Shown here in pieces: positions 13,739-20,960 of a stretch of DNA of 34,168 nucleotides. The stretch is taken from IMG/VR virus record IMGVR_UViG_3300034012_001155, positions 1 to 34,168 of that record, one strand, 5' to 3'. A program made the position numbers and the translations under genes. Position 1 is the stretch's first letter; each line of letters starts with the position of its first letter. The notes under the pieces are model-generated. The model did not search any database. It saw nothing but the letters and a program-made list of their open reading frames with translations, and was not told where the DNA came from. Source of the DNA: a virus.

Positions 13739-14162
13739 ACCAGTAGCGTCTCACGACGCTGAGATGGCTTGGGCATTTCCGAGCGTAGATCCTGGTGCAA
13801 AACCTCTTGGTGGCCGTGTGATGGTACAGATCCGTCGGTCCAAGAAGAAGACCACCAAGGGCGGCATTATGCTGATTGAAGAGACCAAAGAGACGGAGAA
13901 GTGGAACACGCAAGTGGCCAAGGTCATTGAGATTGGACCGCTCGCGTTTTGCCATCGTGACACCATGAAGCCATGGCCTGAAGGCTCGTGGTGCGTGGTC
14001 GGTGACTTTATCCGCGTCCCCAAGTGGGGTGGCGATCGCTGGGAGGTCAAAGTGCCTGGCGAAGACCAAAGCGAAGATCCCGCGCTATTCATGATCATTA
14101 ACGACCATGAAGTCATCGCGAAGATTACGGGTAATCCGCTCGACACGAAGGCCTTCCTATGA
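13719..14162 (+). CDS. GroES-like co-chaperonin (Cpn10 family)
   Basis: 147 residues. 'PLGGRVMVQIRRSKKKTTKGGIMLIEE' matches the GroES start ('P..DRV.V......K..GGI..'), followed by 'VAKVIEIGPLAF', 'VVGDFIRVPKWGG' and 'IINDHEVIAKI', which are the matching GroES strands. The 'KTTKGGIMLIEETKETEKW' part would be the mobile loop contacting GroEL; the Gly-Gly-Ile/Met is present. As with T4 gp31, it would reshape the host GroEL cage for the phage capsid protein. Position just before scaffold and capsid genes fits. Of three nearby ATGs (13719, 13725, 13731) the start is uncertain by a few residues. Confidence 0.85.
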   Translation: MKMNMNEPVASHDAEMAWAFPSVDPGAKPLGGRVMVQIRRSKKKTTKGGIMLIEETKETEKWNTQVAKVIEIGPLAFCHRDTMKPWPEGSWCVVGDFIRVPKWGGDRWEVKVPGEDQSEDPALFMIINDHEVIAKITGNPLDTKAFL

Positions 14163-15121
14163 GTACAGAAAATGAAGAGCAAATCAATATCAAGGAGCAG
14201 CCTGACGGGTCCGTCACGGTTGACCTTCCTGATTCCATTCAGATTGCTCCGACTGATGACACGCCACCTGAGCAAAAGGCTGATGGTGACGATGAATTTC
14301 ATGAGGATGACAATCCCACCAACGATGAGCTTGAAGCCTTACGCAGGGCCAAGAGCGAGCGACGCCGCGCCAAGAAGGACCTAGTCCGCAAGACACAGGC
14401 CGAGAAGGATGAGCGCCTGGCATTGCTGCAGCGCCAGAATCAAGAGTTGATGGAGCGCCTCTCAGTCATTGAGCACCGCACCCATGCCAACGACATAGCC
14501 CAGATTGACAAAGCTATGCAAGATGGCGAGCTTCGCGTGCGGTATGCCAAGATGAAGTTGGCCGAGGCCGTACAAGCCCAGGATGGCGAGGCGGCAGCGC
14601 AAGCCAACGAGATGCTGCTTGATGAGCGCCAAAAGCTTGAGTCGCTGAAAAACTTTAAGCAGAAAGCCGTCCAGCCCCAGCAAAAGGCAAACATCCCAGA
14701 TGCTGGTACGCAACGCCAAATTGCGGCATGGATGGAGCGTAATTCGTGGTTCGACCCTGAGCGCAAAGATATGGATAGCAAGATTGCTAAACAGATCGAT
14801 GAGCAGTTACACGCAGAGGGTTGGAACCCAGCAACATCAGACTATTGGGATGAGATGGATAACCGCTTGCGGAGATACCTACCACACCGATACAATGATG
14901 TACATGAGGAAAGTTCCTCTAGGCGAAAACCGAGGAGTCCTGTGACTAGTTCTGGCCGTGAAAACGCTTCGTCCGCAGGTGGACGACATTCTTTCGAGTT
15001 GACCACCGACCAGGTGAGAGCTATGAAAGACGCTGGCTTTTGGGATGACCCAAAAAAAAGACTCAGCATGATTAAGCGTTACGCGGAACAAGCAGCGCAG
15101 CAACGGACATCGAAAGGGTAA
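14159..15121 (+). CDS. Scaffolding protein
   Basis: 320 residues, very acidic at the N-terminus ('DDEFHEDDNPTNDELEAL'), then long charged coiled coil ('RRAKSERRRAKKDLVRKTQ', 'LLQRQNQELMERLSVIEHR'), and an Ala/Gln-rich helix. The second half has 'QIAAWMERNSWFDPERKDMD', found in scaffold or capsid-assembly proteins of related phages, and a short basic helix-turn-helix tail typical for capsid binding. It would guide capsid assembly and leave before DNA entry. It starts in ATGA overlap with the co-chaperonin. Confidence 0.75.
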   Translation: MSTENEEQINIKEQPDGSVTVDLPDSIQIAPTDDTPPEQKADGDDEFHEDDNPTNDELEALRRAKSERRRAKKDLVRKTQAEKDERLALLQRQNQELMERLSVIEHRTHANDIAQIDKAMQDGELRVRYAKMKLAEAVQAQDGEAAAQANEMLLDERQKLESLKNFKQKAVQPQQKANIPDAGTQRQIAAWMERNSWFDPERKDMDSKIAKQIDEQLHAEGWNPATSDYWDEMDNRLRRYLPHRYNDVHEESSSRRKPRSPVTSSGRENASSAGGRHSFELTTDQVRAMKDAGFWDDPKKRLSMIKRYAEQAAQQRTSKG

Positions 15122-15124
15122 GCC

Positions 15125-15673
15125 ATGGAATCTAGACTCAAAAAATCAATCACTGCAGGTGGCCGTCATACTCGCGCAAGCGAAGATCATTCGCGCCTTC
15201 CTGCAGAGGAGCAGTTCGCTAGTACACAGGACATTGACCAAATGTGGAGTGACGAGTGGACACAAAGCGCTTTGCCGAAGGTCCCAGATATTCCGGGATT
15301 TCACCTTTGCTGGCTTTCCACCACTAATAGCTACGACACCATTGATAAACGGATTCGACTTGGGTATACGCCTGTGCTTGCAGATGAGTTGCCTGGGTTT
15401 GAAAATTACCGTGTAAAAGCTGGCGAGCATGTGGGCCACATCTCATGCAACGAGATGTTGCTGTTCAAGATCCCCATGGATCTCTACCAGCGCGTCATGA
15501 CGCACTTCCATTACCAAAAACCAATGGAAGCAACTCAAGCGATCATGGAGCGTATGGAGGAGTTGCAGTCGGGTGTTGACAGTTCAGGGCATAGGCTCCT
15601 GAAGACGGAAGGCGAAGGTTTTGGCAATGTTGCGAAATCATCCGTTAACCGACCCCCGGTATTCGAGGGTTAA
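15125..15673 (+). CDS. Putative virion-associated protein, 182 aa
   Basis: No named family recognised. It has a flexible start, then an alpha/beta core with 'PDIPGFHLCWLSTTNSYDTIDKRIRLGYTPV' cut by turns, 'VGHISCNEMLLFKIPMDLYQRVM' and a helix 'MEATQAIMERMEELQ'. The end is Gly/Pro-rich. Conserved location between scaffold and head proteins suggests a head-assembly role. It starts three bases after the scaffold stop without a strong Shine-Dalgarno, so coupling is likely. Confidence 0.7.
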   Translation: MESRLKKSITAGGRHTRASEDHSRLPAEEQFASTQDIDQMWSDEWTQSALPKVPDIPGFHLCWLSTTNSYDTIDKRIRLGYTPVLADELPGFENYRVKAGEHVGHISCNEMLLFKIPMDLYQRVMTHFHYQKPMEATQAIMERMEELQSGVDSSGHRLLKTEGEGFGNVAKSSVNRPPVFEG

Positions 15674-15687
15674 TCTGGAGCTTCCAA

Positions 15688-16296
15688 ATGTCTGCAACCT
15701 CAGCACCCTTTGGTTTGCGGCCTGCCTACCACCCGAGCGGTCTTGACCGCGCTCAGGGCCTTGCGAATGTTATTCAAGATGCTTATGCAGCTAACATTCT
15801 TAAGGGACAGGCTGTAACACTTGACCCAACCACGGGTTACATCGTTGTTCACAATCCAGCCACAACCAATGTCATTTATGGCGTTTTTGATGGCGTTGAG
15901 TGGACTGACACTACGGGCCGTCGTCGTGTTTCCAACTATTGGCCTACTGGCACCTCTTACCAAACAGGTTCATTGATCGCTTATGTTTGGACTGACCCTC
16001 AAGTTGTTTATGAGATTCAGGCCGCTGGATCGATCGCACAAACCGCGCTTGGCCAAGAGTTTGACATCACTAACGCAACCGCTGGTTCAACAACCACTGG
16101 TTTGTCGCAATGCACCATGGGAACCAGTGCGGCAGGCGCCAATTCCAACAAGGCATTGCGTGTGATCGATCTTGCCCCGTACCCAGGCAATGCTTGGGGT
16201 GATGCGTATACCATCGTTCGCGTTCAAATCGCTAGATTCCAGTATGCTGGTATCTACGAAGGCGCAACAGTGGCTTACCCCGTAACCATTGCTTAA
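15688..16296 (+). CDS. Putative head decoration or minor capsid protein
   Basis: 202 residues, beta-rich and low in charge. The N-terminus 'SATSAPFGLRPAYHPSGLDRAQ' and 'WTDTTGRRRVSNYWPTGT' plus 'YVWTDPQVVYEIQAAGSIAQTALG' are hallmarks of a protein encoded just before the major capsid gene in several phage groups. It probably decorates or stabilises the shell. GGAG lies nine bases before the ATG. The call rests on neighbourhood and sequence feel rather than a known active motif. Confidence 0.7.
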   Translation: MSATSAPFGLRPAYHPSGLDRAQGLANVIQDAYAANILKGQAVTLDPTTGYIVVHNPATTNVIYGVFDGVEWTDTTGRRRVSNYWPTGTSYQTGSLIAYVWTDPQVVYEIQAAGSIAQTALGQEFDITNATAGSTTTGLSQCTMGTSAAGANSNKALRVIDLAPYPGNAWGDAYTIVRVQIARFQYAGIYEGATVAYPVTIA

Positions 16297-16309
16297 GGAG
16301 GGCTAGATC

Positions 16310-17227
16310 ATGGCAGCCCCAATGCGCAGTACAGACTTTCGGTCAATTGTTGAGCCAATCCTCAACGAGTGTTTTGACGGAGTCTATGATCAGCGTGCCG
16401 ACGAGTGGTCGCGTGTTTTCCGCGAGCAGGACGGCATTCCCCGTAACTACCACGAAGAGCCTGTGCTCTACGGTTTTGGCTTGGCACCGTTGCTTCCTGA
16501 CGGCAGCCCAGTCACTTACCAGCAGGGTGGCGTACTCTTCCTCAAGCGCTATGTGTATGCAGTTTATGGTTTGGCCTTCGCGCTGACCAAAGTGCTTGTT
16601 GAGGATGGCGATCACATCCGCATCGGCTCGGTCTATGCCCGTCACTTGGCACAGTCCCTGGTTGAAACCAAGGAAACCCTGTGCGCCAATGTGCTGAACA
16701 ACGCCTTCACGGGCGGTCAGTATGCTGGTGGCGACGGTGTGGCACTTAACAGTGCTTCGCACCCCATCGTGAATGGCACTTTCAGCAACCTGCTGACCAA
16801 CGCTGCTGTTCTCAGCCAGACCTCGCTTGAGCAAATGCTCATTCAGATCCGTCAGGCAGTGGACAACAACGGGAAAAAGATTCGCCTCGTGCCACGACAG
16901 CTTGTCGTCGCTCCTGGCAATATCTTCCAGGCTGAGGTCCTACTGAAGTCCGTCTTGCGTGCTGGCCAAGCAAACAACGACATCAACCCAGTCAAATCCA
17001 TCGGCTTGCTCGATGAAGGCGCTGCGGTCCTGTCGCGTTTGACTTCGAGCACTGCATGGTGGGTCCAGACCGATGCGCCCGAGGGCATGAAGCTCATGAT
17101 GCGCCGCCGCCTTGAAAAGACCATGGAAGGTGACTTTGAAACCGACACCATGCGCTACAAGGCAACCGAGCGTTACGATGTCGGCTTCACCGATCCTCGT
17201 GCAATGTACGGTACGCCTGGCGTCTAA
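16310..17227 (+). CDS. Major capsid protein
   Basis: 305 residues, HK97-fold type with similarity to Mu gpT-like heads. It has 'SIVEPILNECFDGVYDQRADEW', an extended arm with 'PVTYQQGGVLFLKRYVYAVYGLAFALTKVLV', a long helix 'HLAQSLVETKETLCANVLNNAF', then 'LSQTSLEQMLIQIRQAVDNN', 'PRQLVVAPGNIFQAEVLLKSVL' and a last strand 'YDVGFTDPRAMYG'. AAGGAGG (16297-16303) is the strongest ribosome site in the window, as expected for the most abundant protein. A GNRA-loop hairpin follows the stop. Confidence 0.9.
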   Translation: MAAPMRSTDFRSIVEPILNECFDGVYDQRADEWSRVFREQDGIPRNYHEEPVLYGFGLAPLLPDGSPVTYQQGGVLFLKRYVYAVYGLAFALTKVLVEDGDHIRIGSVYARHLAQSLVETKETLCANVLNNAFTGGQYAGGDGVALNSASHPIVNGTFSNLLTNAAVLSQTSLEQMLIQIRQAVDNNGKKIRLVPRQLVVAPGNIFQAEVLLKSVLRAGQANNDINPVKSIGLLDEGAAVLSRLTSSTAWWVQTDAPEGMKLMMRRRLEKTMEGDFETDTMRYKATERYDVGFTDPRAMYGTPGV

Positions 17228-17236
17228 CCCCTGATG

Positions 17237-17252
17237 GCGGGGGAAACCCCGC
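17237..17252 (+). promoter_or_regulatory. GNRA tetraloop hairpin after the capsid gene
   Basis: GCGGGG (17237-17242) pairs with CCCCGC (17247-17252) around GAAA. There is no T-run, so it is unlikely to end transcription. It may protect the 3' end of the capsid message or mark an RNA processing site. The next gene's AGGAG follows within a few bases. Confidence 0.7.
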
Positions 17253-17265
17253 TAGGAGAAAGTAA

Positions 17266-18294
17266 ATGGCTCTTACAAACTTCCCTAATGGGATTACGAG
17301 CTTCGGGGTTCCCGTCATCGGTGGCATCGGCGGCATCCCGTTCTCGGGAAATTGGTACTTTGTTGACCCGGTCAATGGCGCTGACGGTAACGACGGCTCT
17401 GCTGACTATCCTCTAGCAACGCTTTACGCTGCGATCAACCGTGCTGTATCAGGCAATAACGATGTCATTGTCCTGATGAGTAACGGTGCATCAAGTGGCA
17501 CGGCTCGCCTGTCTACAGCTTTGGCTCAGACCATCGATCCGACTGCCACTACCGGCACGCTGAATTGGAACAAAAATGCCACGCATTTGATTGGCATGGG
17601 CGCTCCAACTCGCGTAGGTCAGCGTGCGCGTATTGCACCTCCCACGGGCACCTACACGGCTACGACCTTCAATGCAGACACCTTCATTAATGTCACGGGC
17701 GCTGGCTGCTTGTTTGCCAACATCGACATTTTTGTTGGCTTCAGCACTGGGTCTGCAAGCATGGTTGGTGTGCTTGAGGCGGGTGGACGCAATGCGTACC
17801 AGAATGTAAATATCCAGGGCATGGGTGATGCAGCATCAGCAGGCGGTTCTGCTGCTCGCACGCTGAAGATCACAAGCCAGGAAAACACATTCACTGATTG
17901 CGTGCTTGGCCTTGACACAGTGGCTCGTTCTGCAGCAAATGCAACGGTTGAGTTGGCCTCGGGCACTGCCCGTAACAGCTTCATTGGTTGCACATTTCCG
18001 TTCCAAACCTCAGCAGCAACACCACTGGGCGTTTTGGCATCGGCTGCTTCGGCCATCGATCGTTGGCAGTTGTTCCAGCAGTGCACCTTTATCAACAGCG
18101 TCCAATCAGGTTCCACAACCATGAACGGATTGGCAACGCTTCCTGCCTCGGCTGGTGGCTTGCTGATGATGAAGGATTGCTCAATGGTAGGCATCACTGA
18201 ATTTGGCACTGACGCGACCACTCGTGGTCAAATCTATGTCGATGGTGGCGCACCCACTGCTGCAACTTCCGGCATCGCTGTCAACCCAACCTAA
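17266..18294 (+). CDS. Beta-helix-like virion structural protein
   Basis: 342 residues. 'GNWYFVDPVNGADGNDGSADYPLATLYAAINRA' is the usual start of parallel beta-helix (pectate-lyase-like) proteins, where 'V...G.D.N.G....P..T...A' opens the solenoid. Repeated short strands rich in Asn, Ser, Thr and Gly follow ('NTFTDCVLG', 'NSFIGCTFP', 'WQLFQQCTFIN'), each with the 'F..C' stacking pattern of rungs. No catalytic site is visible. Its position after the capsid gene suggests a capsid or tail-spike accessory protein. AGGAG is nine bases before the ATG. Confidence 0.75.
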   Translation: MALTNFPNGITSFGVPVIGGIGGIPFSGNWYFVDPVNGADGNDGSADYPLATLYAAINRAVSGNNDVIVLMSNGASSGTARLSTALAQTIDPTATTGTLNWNKNATHLIGMGAPTRVGQRARIAPPTGTYTATTFNADTFINVTGAGCLFANIDIFVGFSTGSASMVGVLEAGGRNAYQNVNIQGMGDAASAGGSAARTLKITSQENTFTDCVLGLDTVARSAANATVELASGTARNSFIGCTFPFQTSAATPLGVLASAASAIDRWQLFQQCTFINSVQSGSTTMNGLATLPASAGGLLMMKDCSMVGITEFGTDATTRGQIYVDGGAPTAATSGIAVNPT

Positions 18295-18298
18295 GTTT

Positions 18299-18316
18299 CT
18301 GGCCCTTCGGGGCCAG
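18299..18316 (+). promoter_or_regulatory. UUCG tetraloop hairpin between virion genes
   Basis: CTGGCCC (18299-18305) pairs perfectly with GGGCCAG (18310-18316) around TTCG. No T-run follows. It sits between the beta-helix gene and the Lys-Gly-Gly protein gene and could stabilise upstream RNA or limit read-through. Confidence 0.75.
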
Positions 18317-18333
18317 TCTTGAAAGGACTAGAG

Positions 18334-19386
18334 ATGGGTCAGTTTAAGCCGATGGTCAAAATGATGACCACTGAGCCTTCAGTTGTGCTGAAGCTCAAAA
18401 AGGGCGGCCATGTGTCCAAGAAGCATGGTGGCAAGTCGGATGGCCACAAGATGATGAACGGCGGCGTGATGGCTGGGCTTGCTGAAGGCCCAACCCCAAG
18501 CCGCATGCAGATGGGTCAGGGCACTTTGCCCGGCCGCGCACCTGCTCGTCCATCGTTGGCCATGCGTCGCAAGATGGCACGCCCCATGATGAAAGAAGGT
18601 GGCGAGTCCAAAGCCGAACACGCAGCCGAAATGAAGAAGATGGCAGGCACGGAAGCTAAGCTCAAAAAGCATGCTTCCATGCCAGCATCGAAGGCTCATA
18701 AAGGTCTTGCGACAGGCGGCGTTGCGATGAGCAATGCTGGTGGCTACAAAGATGGCGGCATCATCAAAGTGGCAGCCTCTGAGAAGGGCGCAAAGGGCTA
18801 TGTAAGCACTAAGATGGACACGGCTGAAGGTGAGCATCACACGCCTAAAAAGACGGGTGAAGTGTCCATGGGCAAGCCTGGTGGCTACAAGCGTGGCGGT
18901 AAAGCGTATGCCAAGGGTGGTGGCGTTGAGGGTAATGTCTCAACATCCTCGCCTGGTGTAAGCAATACCACCACAGGCGAAGTCAAGAAGGGCAATGCTG
19001 GTGGCTACAAGAAAGGTGGTGCTCCAAAAAAGCACTACGCTACGGGGGGACTTGTTGATTCAGGCAAACCCGTAGCCTACCCCAAGCACCCAGTATCGAA
19101 GCCTGTAGCTAATACCATTCAATCGGGCACTTTCAAGAAGGGCGGCAAGGTTAAGTACGACACAGGCGGTAAAGTGGATGTATCGAAACCTGTTGCTGAT
19201 CCCGAGGCCACCGCAGCGAAAGCCAAGCGTGACCTTGAGGATGCCTTGAATCCCGTAAGCATGGTCAAAGAGCTTGGCGGCAAGTTGATGGATAAGATCC
19301 GCGGTAAGGGATCAGTCACTGAGACCAAAGAATCGGTCACAGTAACGCCACCACAAGCCCGTCGAAAAGCAGGCGGCGCGTGCTAG
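18334..19386 (+). CDS. Lys-Gly-Gly repeat protein, probable virion component
   Basis: 350 residues from ATG 18334 (AAAGGA six bases upstream; a TTG at 18319 is in frame but overlaps no signal). The protein is strongly basic and low-complexity, with at least nine 'KGG', 'RGG' or 'DGG' elements, such as 'YKDGGIIKVA', 'YKRGGKAYAKGGG', 'YKKGGAPKKHYATGG' and 'FKKGGKVKYDTGGKV', spaced by Ser/Thr/Pro spacers. Two Met/Lys-rich helices occur in the first third. The C-terminus is Cys. Disorder is likely. Possibly a DNA-neutralising internal head protein or surface adhesin; the function is unknown. The same element occurs in the polyvalent protein and in the 53-aa gene. Confidence 0.75.
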   Translation: MGQFKPMVKMMTTEPSVVLKLKKGGHVSKKHGGKSDGHKMMNGGVMAGLAEGPTPSRMQMGQGTLPGRAPARPSLAMRRKMARPMMKEGGESKAEHAAEMKKMAGTEAKLKKHASMPASKAHKGLATGGVAMSNAGGYKDGGIIKVAASEKGAKGYVSTKMDTAEGEHHTPKKTGEVSMGKPGGYKRGGKAYAKGGGVEGNVSTSSPGVSNTTTGEVKKGNAGGYKKGGAPKKHYATGGLVDSGKPVAYPKHPVSKPVANTIQSGTFKKGGKVKYDTGGKVDVSKPVADPEATAAKAKRDLEDALNPVSMVKELGGKLMDKIRGKGSVTETKESVTVTPPQARRKAGGAC

Positions 19387-19389
19387 ATA

Positions 19390-19409
19390 GCGGGGGCTTC
19401 GGCCCCTGC
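19390..19409 (+). promoter_or_regulatory. UUCG tetraloop hairpin after the Lys-Gly-Gly gene
   Basis: GCGGGGGC (19390-19397) pairs with GCCCCTGC (19402-19409), one G-U pair, around TTCG. There is no T-run. It is the third tetraloop hairpin in the capsid region, and again lies directly after a stop codon and before a new ribosome site. Confidence 0.75.
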
Positions 19410-19428
19410 ATCACATTGAAGGACAATC

Positions 19429-19731
19429 ATGAAGGTAGTGACCGTATCCAAAACCGGGGTAGGCTCAAGCAGCACCGTGGTCATGAATACCAACATCAGC
19501 CCGTTCAATGTGGGCTTTGGTGTCACGGTATCAGGCACGGTTGATTACACCGTCCAGCACTCATTTGACGACCCTGCAGGCACCATTTCTAACTGGTTTA
19601 GTCATCCCACGGTAGCAGGCGAAGTAGCGGCTGCTGATGGCAACTATGCATTCCCAGTTACGGCCATCAAGCTGCTGGTCAACTCAGGCTCTGGTACTGC
19701 AACGCTTAAACTCATTCAAGCAGGTATTTGA
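19429..19731 (+). CDS. Small beta-rich virion protein, 100 aa
   Basis: Starts 'MKVVTVSKTGVGSSSTVVMNTNISPFNVGFGVTVSGTVDYTVQHSFDDP' in spirit: alternating strands with no charge clusters, as in Ig-like or jelly-roll head accessory proteins. The final strands 'AIKLLVNSGSGTATLKLIQAG' continue the pattern. No Cys and no signal peptide. Such proteins are common beside phage connector genes. AAGGAC lies upstream of the ATG. Function unknown. The stop overlaps the next ATG as TGATG. Confidence 0.7.
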   Translation: MKVVTVSKTGVGSSSTVVMNTNISPFNVGFGVTVSGTVDYTVQHSFDDPAGTISNWFSHPTVAGEVAAADGNYAFPVTAIKLLVNSGSGTATLKLIQAGI

Positions 19732-19970
19732 TGGCTCCTGTTGGCTACTCAAGCGTTGCCAACCAAGCCAATACCTCGGATGGCTTTGCATTAGGTGTTG
19801 GTGCCCAGAATGTCATTGGTGGCACCGACTACGGCCTTGATGTTGGTGATGATGGCGTAGTTGATACTTACGGCACCTTGCCGCCAACCACTTTTTATAT
19901 CCTGGATGAGACTTCTCCAGGGTATGTGCTGCAAGAAGACAACAGCAAAATTGTTTTGGAGCAATCGTAA
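19731..19970 (+). CDS. Hypothetical virion-region protein, 79 aa
   Basis: Coupled to its neighbours by TGATG upstream and TAATG downstream, so a real gene is very likely. Sequence is Gly/Asp/Thr-rich with 'SDGFALGVGAQNVIGGTDYGLDVGDDG' broken by turns, then 'YILDETSPGYVLQEDNSKIVLEQ'. It is probably a small beta-protein. I do not know a family for it. Confidence 0.65.
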   Translation: MAPVGYSSVANQANTSDGFALGVGAQNVIGGTDYGLDVGDDGVVDTYGTLPPTTFYILDETSPGYVLQEDNSKIVLEQS

Positions 19971-20554
19971 TGGCTGACCAAAAAATCTCGGCAATGCCAG
20001 CAGCCGCAACACTGACGGGCGCAGAGCTTGTGCCGTTAGTGCAAAGTGGCGCGAATGTGCAATCAACCATCGGTGATTTGCGTGCGTTTGGCGCGGCTTA
20101 TGGCGGCTTTAGCAGCACCCTAGATCAGACGGGAAGCACCACTGTTGGCACGGCCATGACTTGCAATACGGTAGACATTACCGATGGCATCACGGTGGTC
20201 AGCAATAGCCGTTTTACAGTGCCTAATGACGGCATTTATAACTTTCAGTTTAGTGCTCAGTTCAAGAATGTTGATAACGCGCAGAACATTGTCACGATTT
20301 GGATCAAGATCAACGGCTCAGATCTTGCTAACTCGGCAACCAATGTAACCATACCAGCGCGTAAGAGCGCCAGCATTTTTGGCTTTGGTGTGGCGTCATG
20401 GAACTTTTATTTGGACCTTAATGCTAATGACTATGTGCAGTTGTTTTGGCTGCCTGAATCGACGGATGTAACGCTTGAAGCATTGCCATCGAGTGTGACG
20501 CCTGCGTACCCGGCTATCCCCTCGTTGATTGTTACCATGGGGCAGATAGCTTAA
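19970..20554 (+). CDS. C1q/jelly-roll-like virion protein with shared N-terminal module
   Basis: 194 residues. The first 37 ('ADQKISAMP...LTGAELVPLVQSG...') resemble the start of the long fibre gene at 22884 (about 19 of 37 identical), a module common at the base of phage fibres. The rest shows C1q/TNF-like strands: 'SRFTVPNDGIYNFQFSAQF', 'IVTIWIKINGSDLANS' and 'NFYLDLNANDYVQLFW', a trimeric jelly-roll fold. It may be a fibre knob or receptor-binding head fibre. The TAATG overlap sets the start. Confidence 0.75.
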   Translation: MADQKISAMPAAATLTGAELVPLVQSGANVQSTIGDLRAFGAAYGGFSSTLDQTGSTTVGTAMTCNTVDITDGITVVSNSRFTVPNDGIYNFQFSAQFKNVDNAQNIVTIWIKINGSDLANSATNVTIPARKSASIFGFGVASWNFYLDLNANDYVQLFWLPESTDVTLEALPSSVTPAYPAIPSLIVTMGQIA

Positions 20555-20959
20555 ATGCCTGCCAAGACTAAAGCGCAGTTCCGGCTCATGAAAGCTGCCG
20601 AGAACAATCCGAAGTTTGCCAAGAAGGTTGGCATTCGACCTGATGTGGCTGCAGAGTACACGCAGTCCAATGTAAAGGGGAAATCGTATGCAAAGCTTCC
20701 TGAACAGCTTAAGAACGGCGGTCCGAGCCTGGCGATTGGCCGCGGTGAGAAGCTTCCGGCAGATCAAGGCGCGGGTCTTACCGCCAAGGGCCGGGCAAAG
20801 TACAATCGAGAAACAGGATCAAACCTAAAAGCGCCACAGCCCCAGGGAGGGCCAAGGCGTGATTCGTTTTGCGCTCGTATGGGTCCAGTTGCGCGTAAAT
20901 CTGAGCGCGGATCTCGAGCCAGAGCGTCCATGAAACGCTGGAATTGTCCGGGCTGGTGA
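20555..20959 (+). CDS. DUF6321 family phage protein
   Basis: 134 residues. The N-terminal 'KTKAQFRLMKAAENNPKFAKKVGI' is a recurrent phage motif. The C-terminal half has 'GAGLTAKGRAKYNRETGSNLKAPQP', 'RDSFCARM' and 'MKRWNCPGW', the DUF6321 signature. The protein is strongly basic, with conserved Cys residues. The function is unknown; repeated presence in virion gene clusters suggests a DNA-associated structural part. It starts directly after the previous stop. Confidence 0.85.
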   Translation: MPAKTKAQFRLMKAAENNPKFAKKVGIRPDVAAEYTQSNVKGKSYAKLPEQLKNGGPSLAIGRGEKLPADQGAGLTAKGRAKYNRETGSNLKAPQPQGGPRRDSFCARMGPVARKSERGSRARASMKRWNCPGW

Positions 20960-20960
20960 A

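Noticed and set aside
17652-18221. 189-aa antisense ORF within the beta-helix gene
   Set aside because: Composition follows the opposing strand's Ala/Ser/Thr codons. No ribosome site seen.
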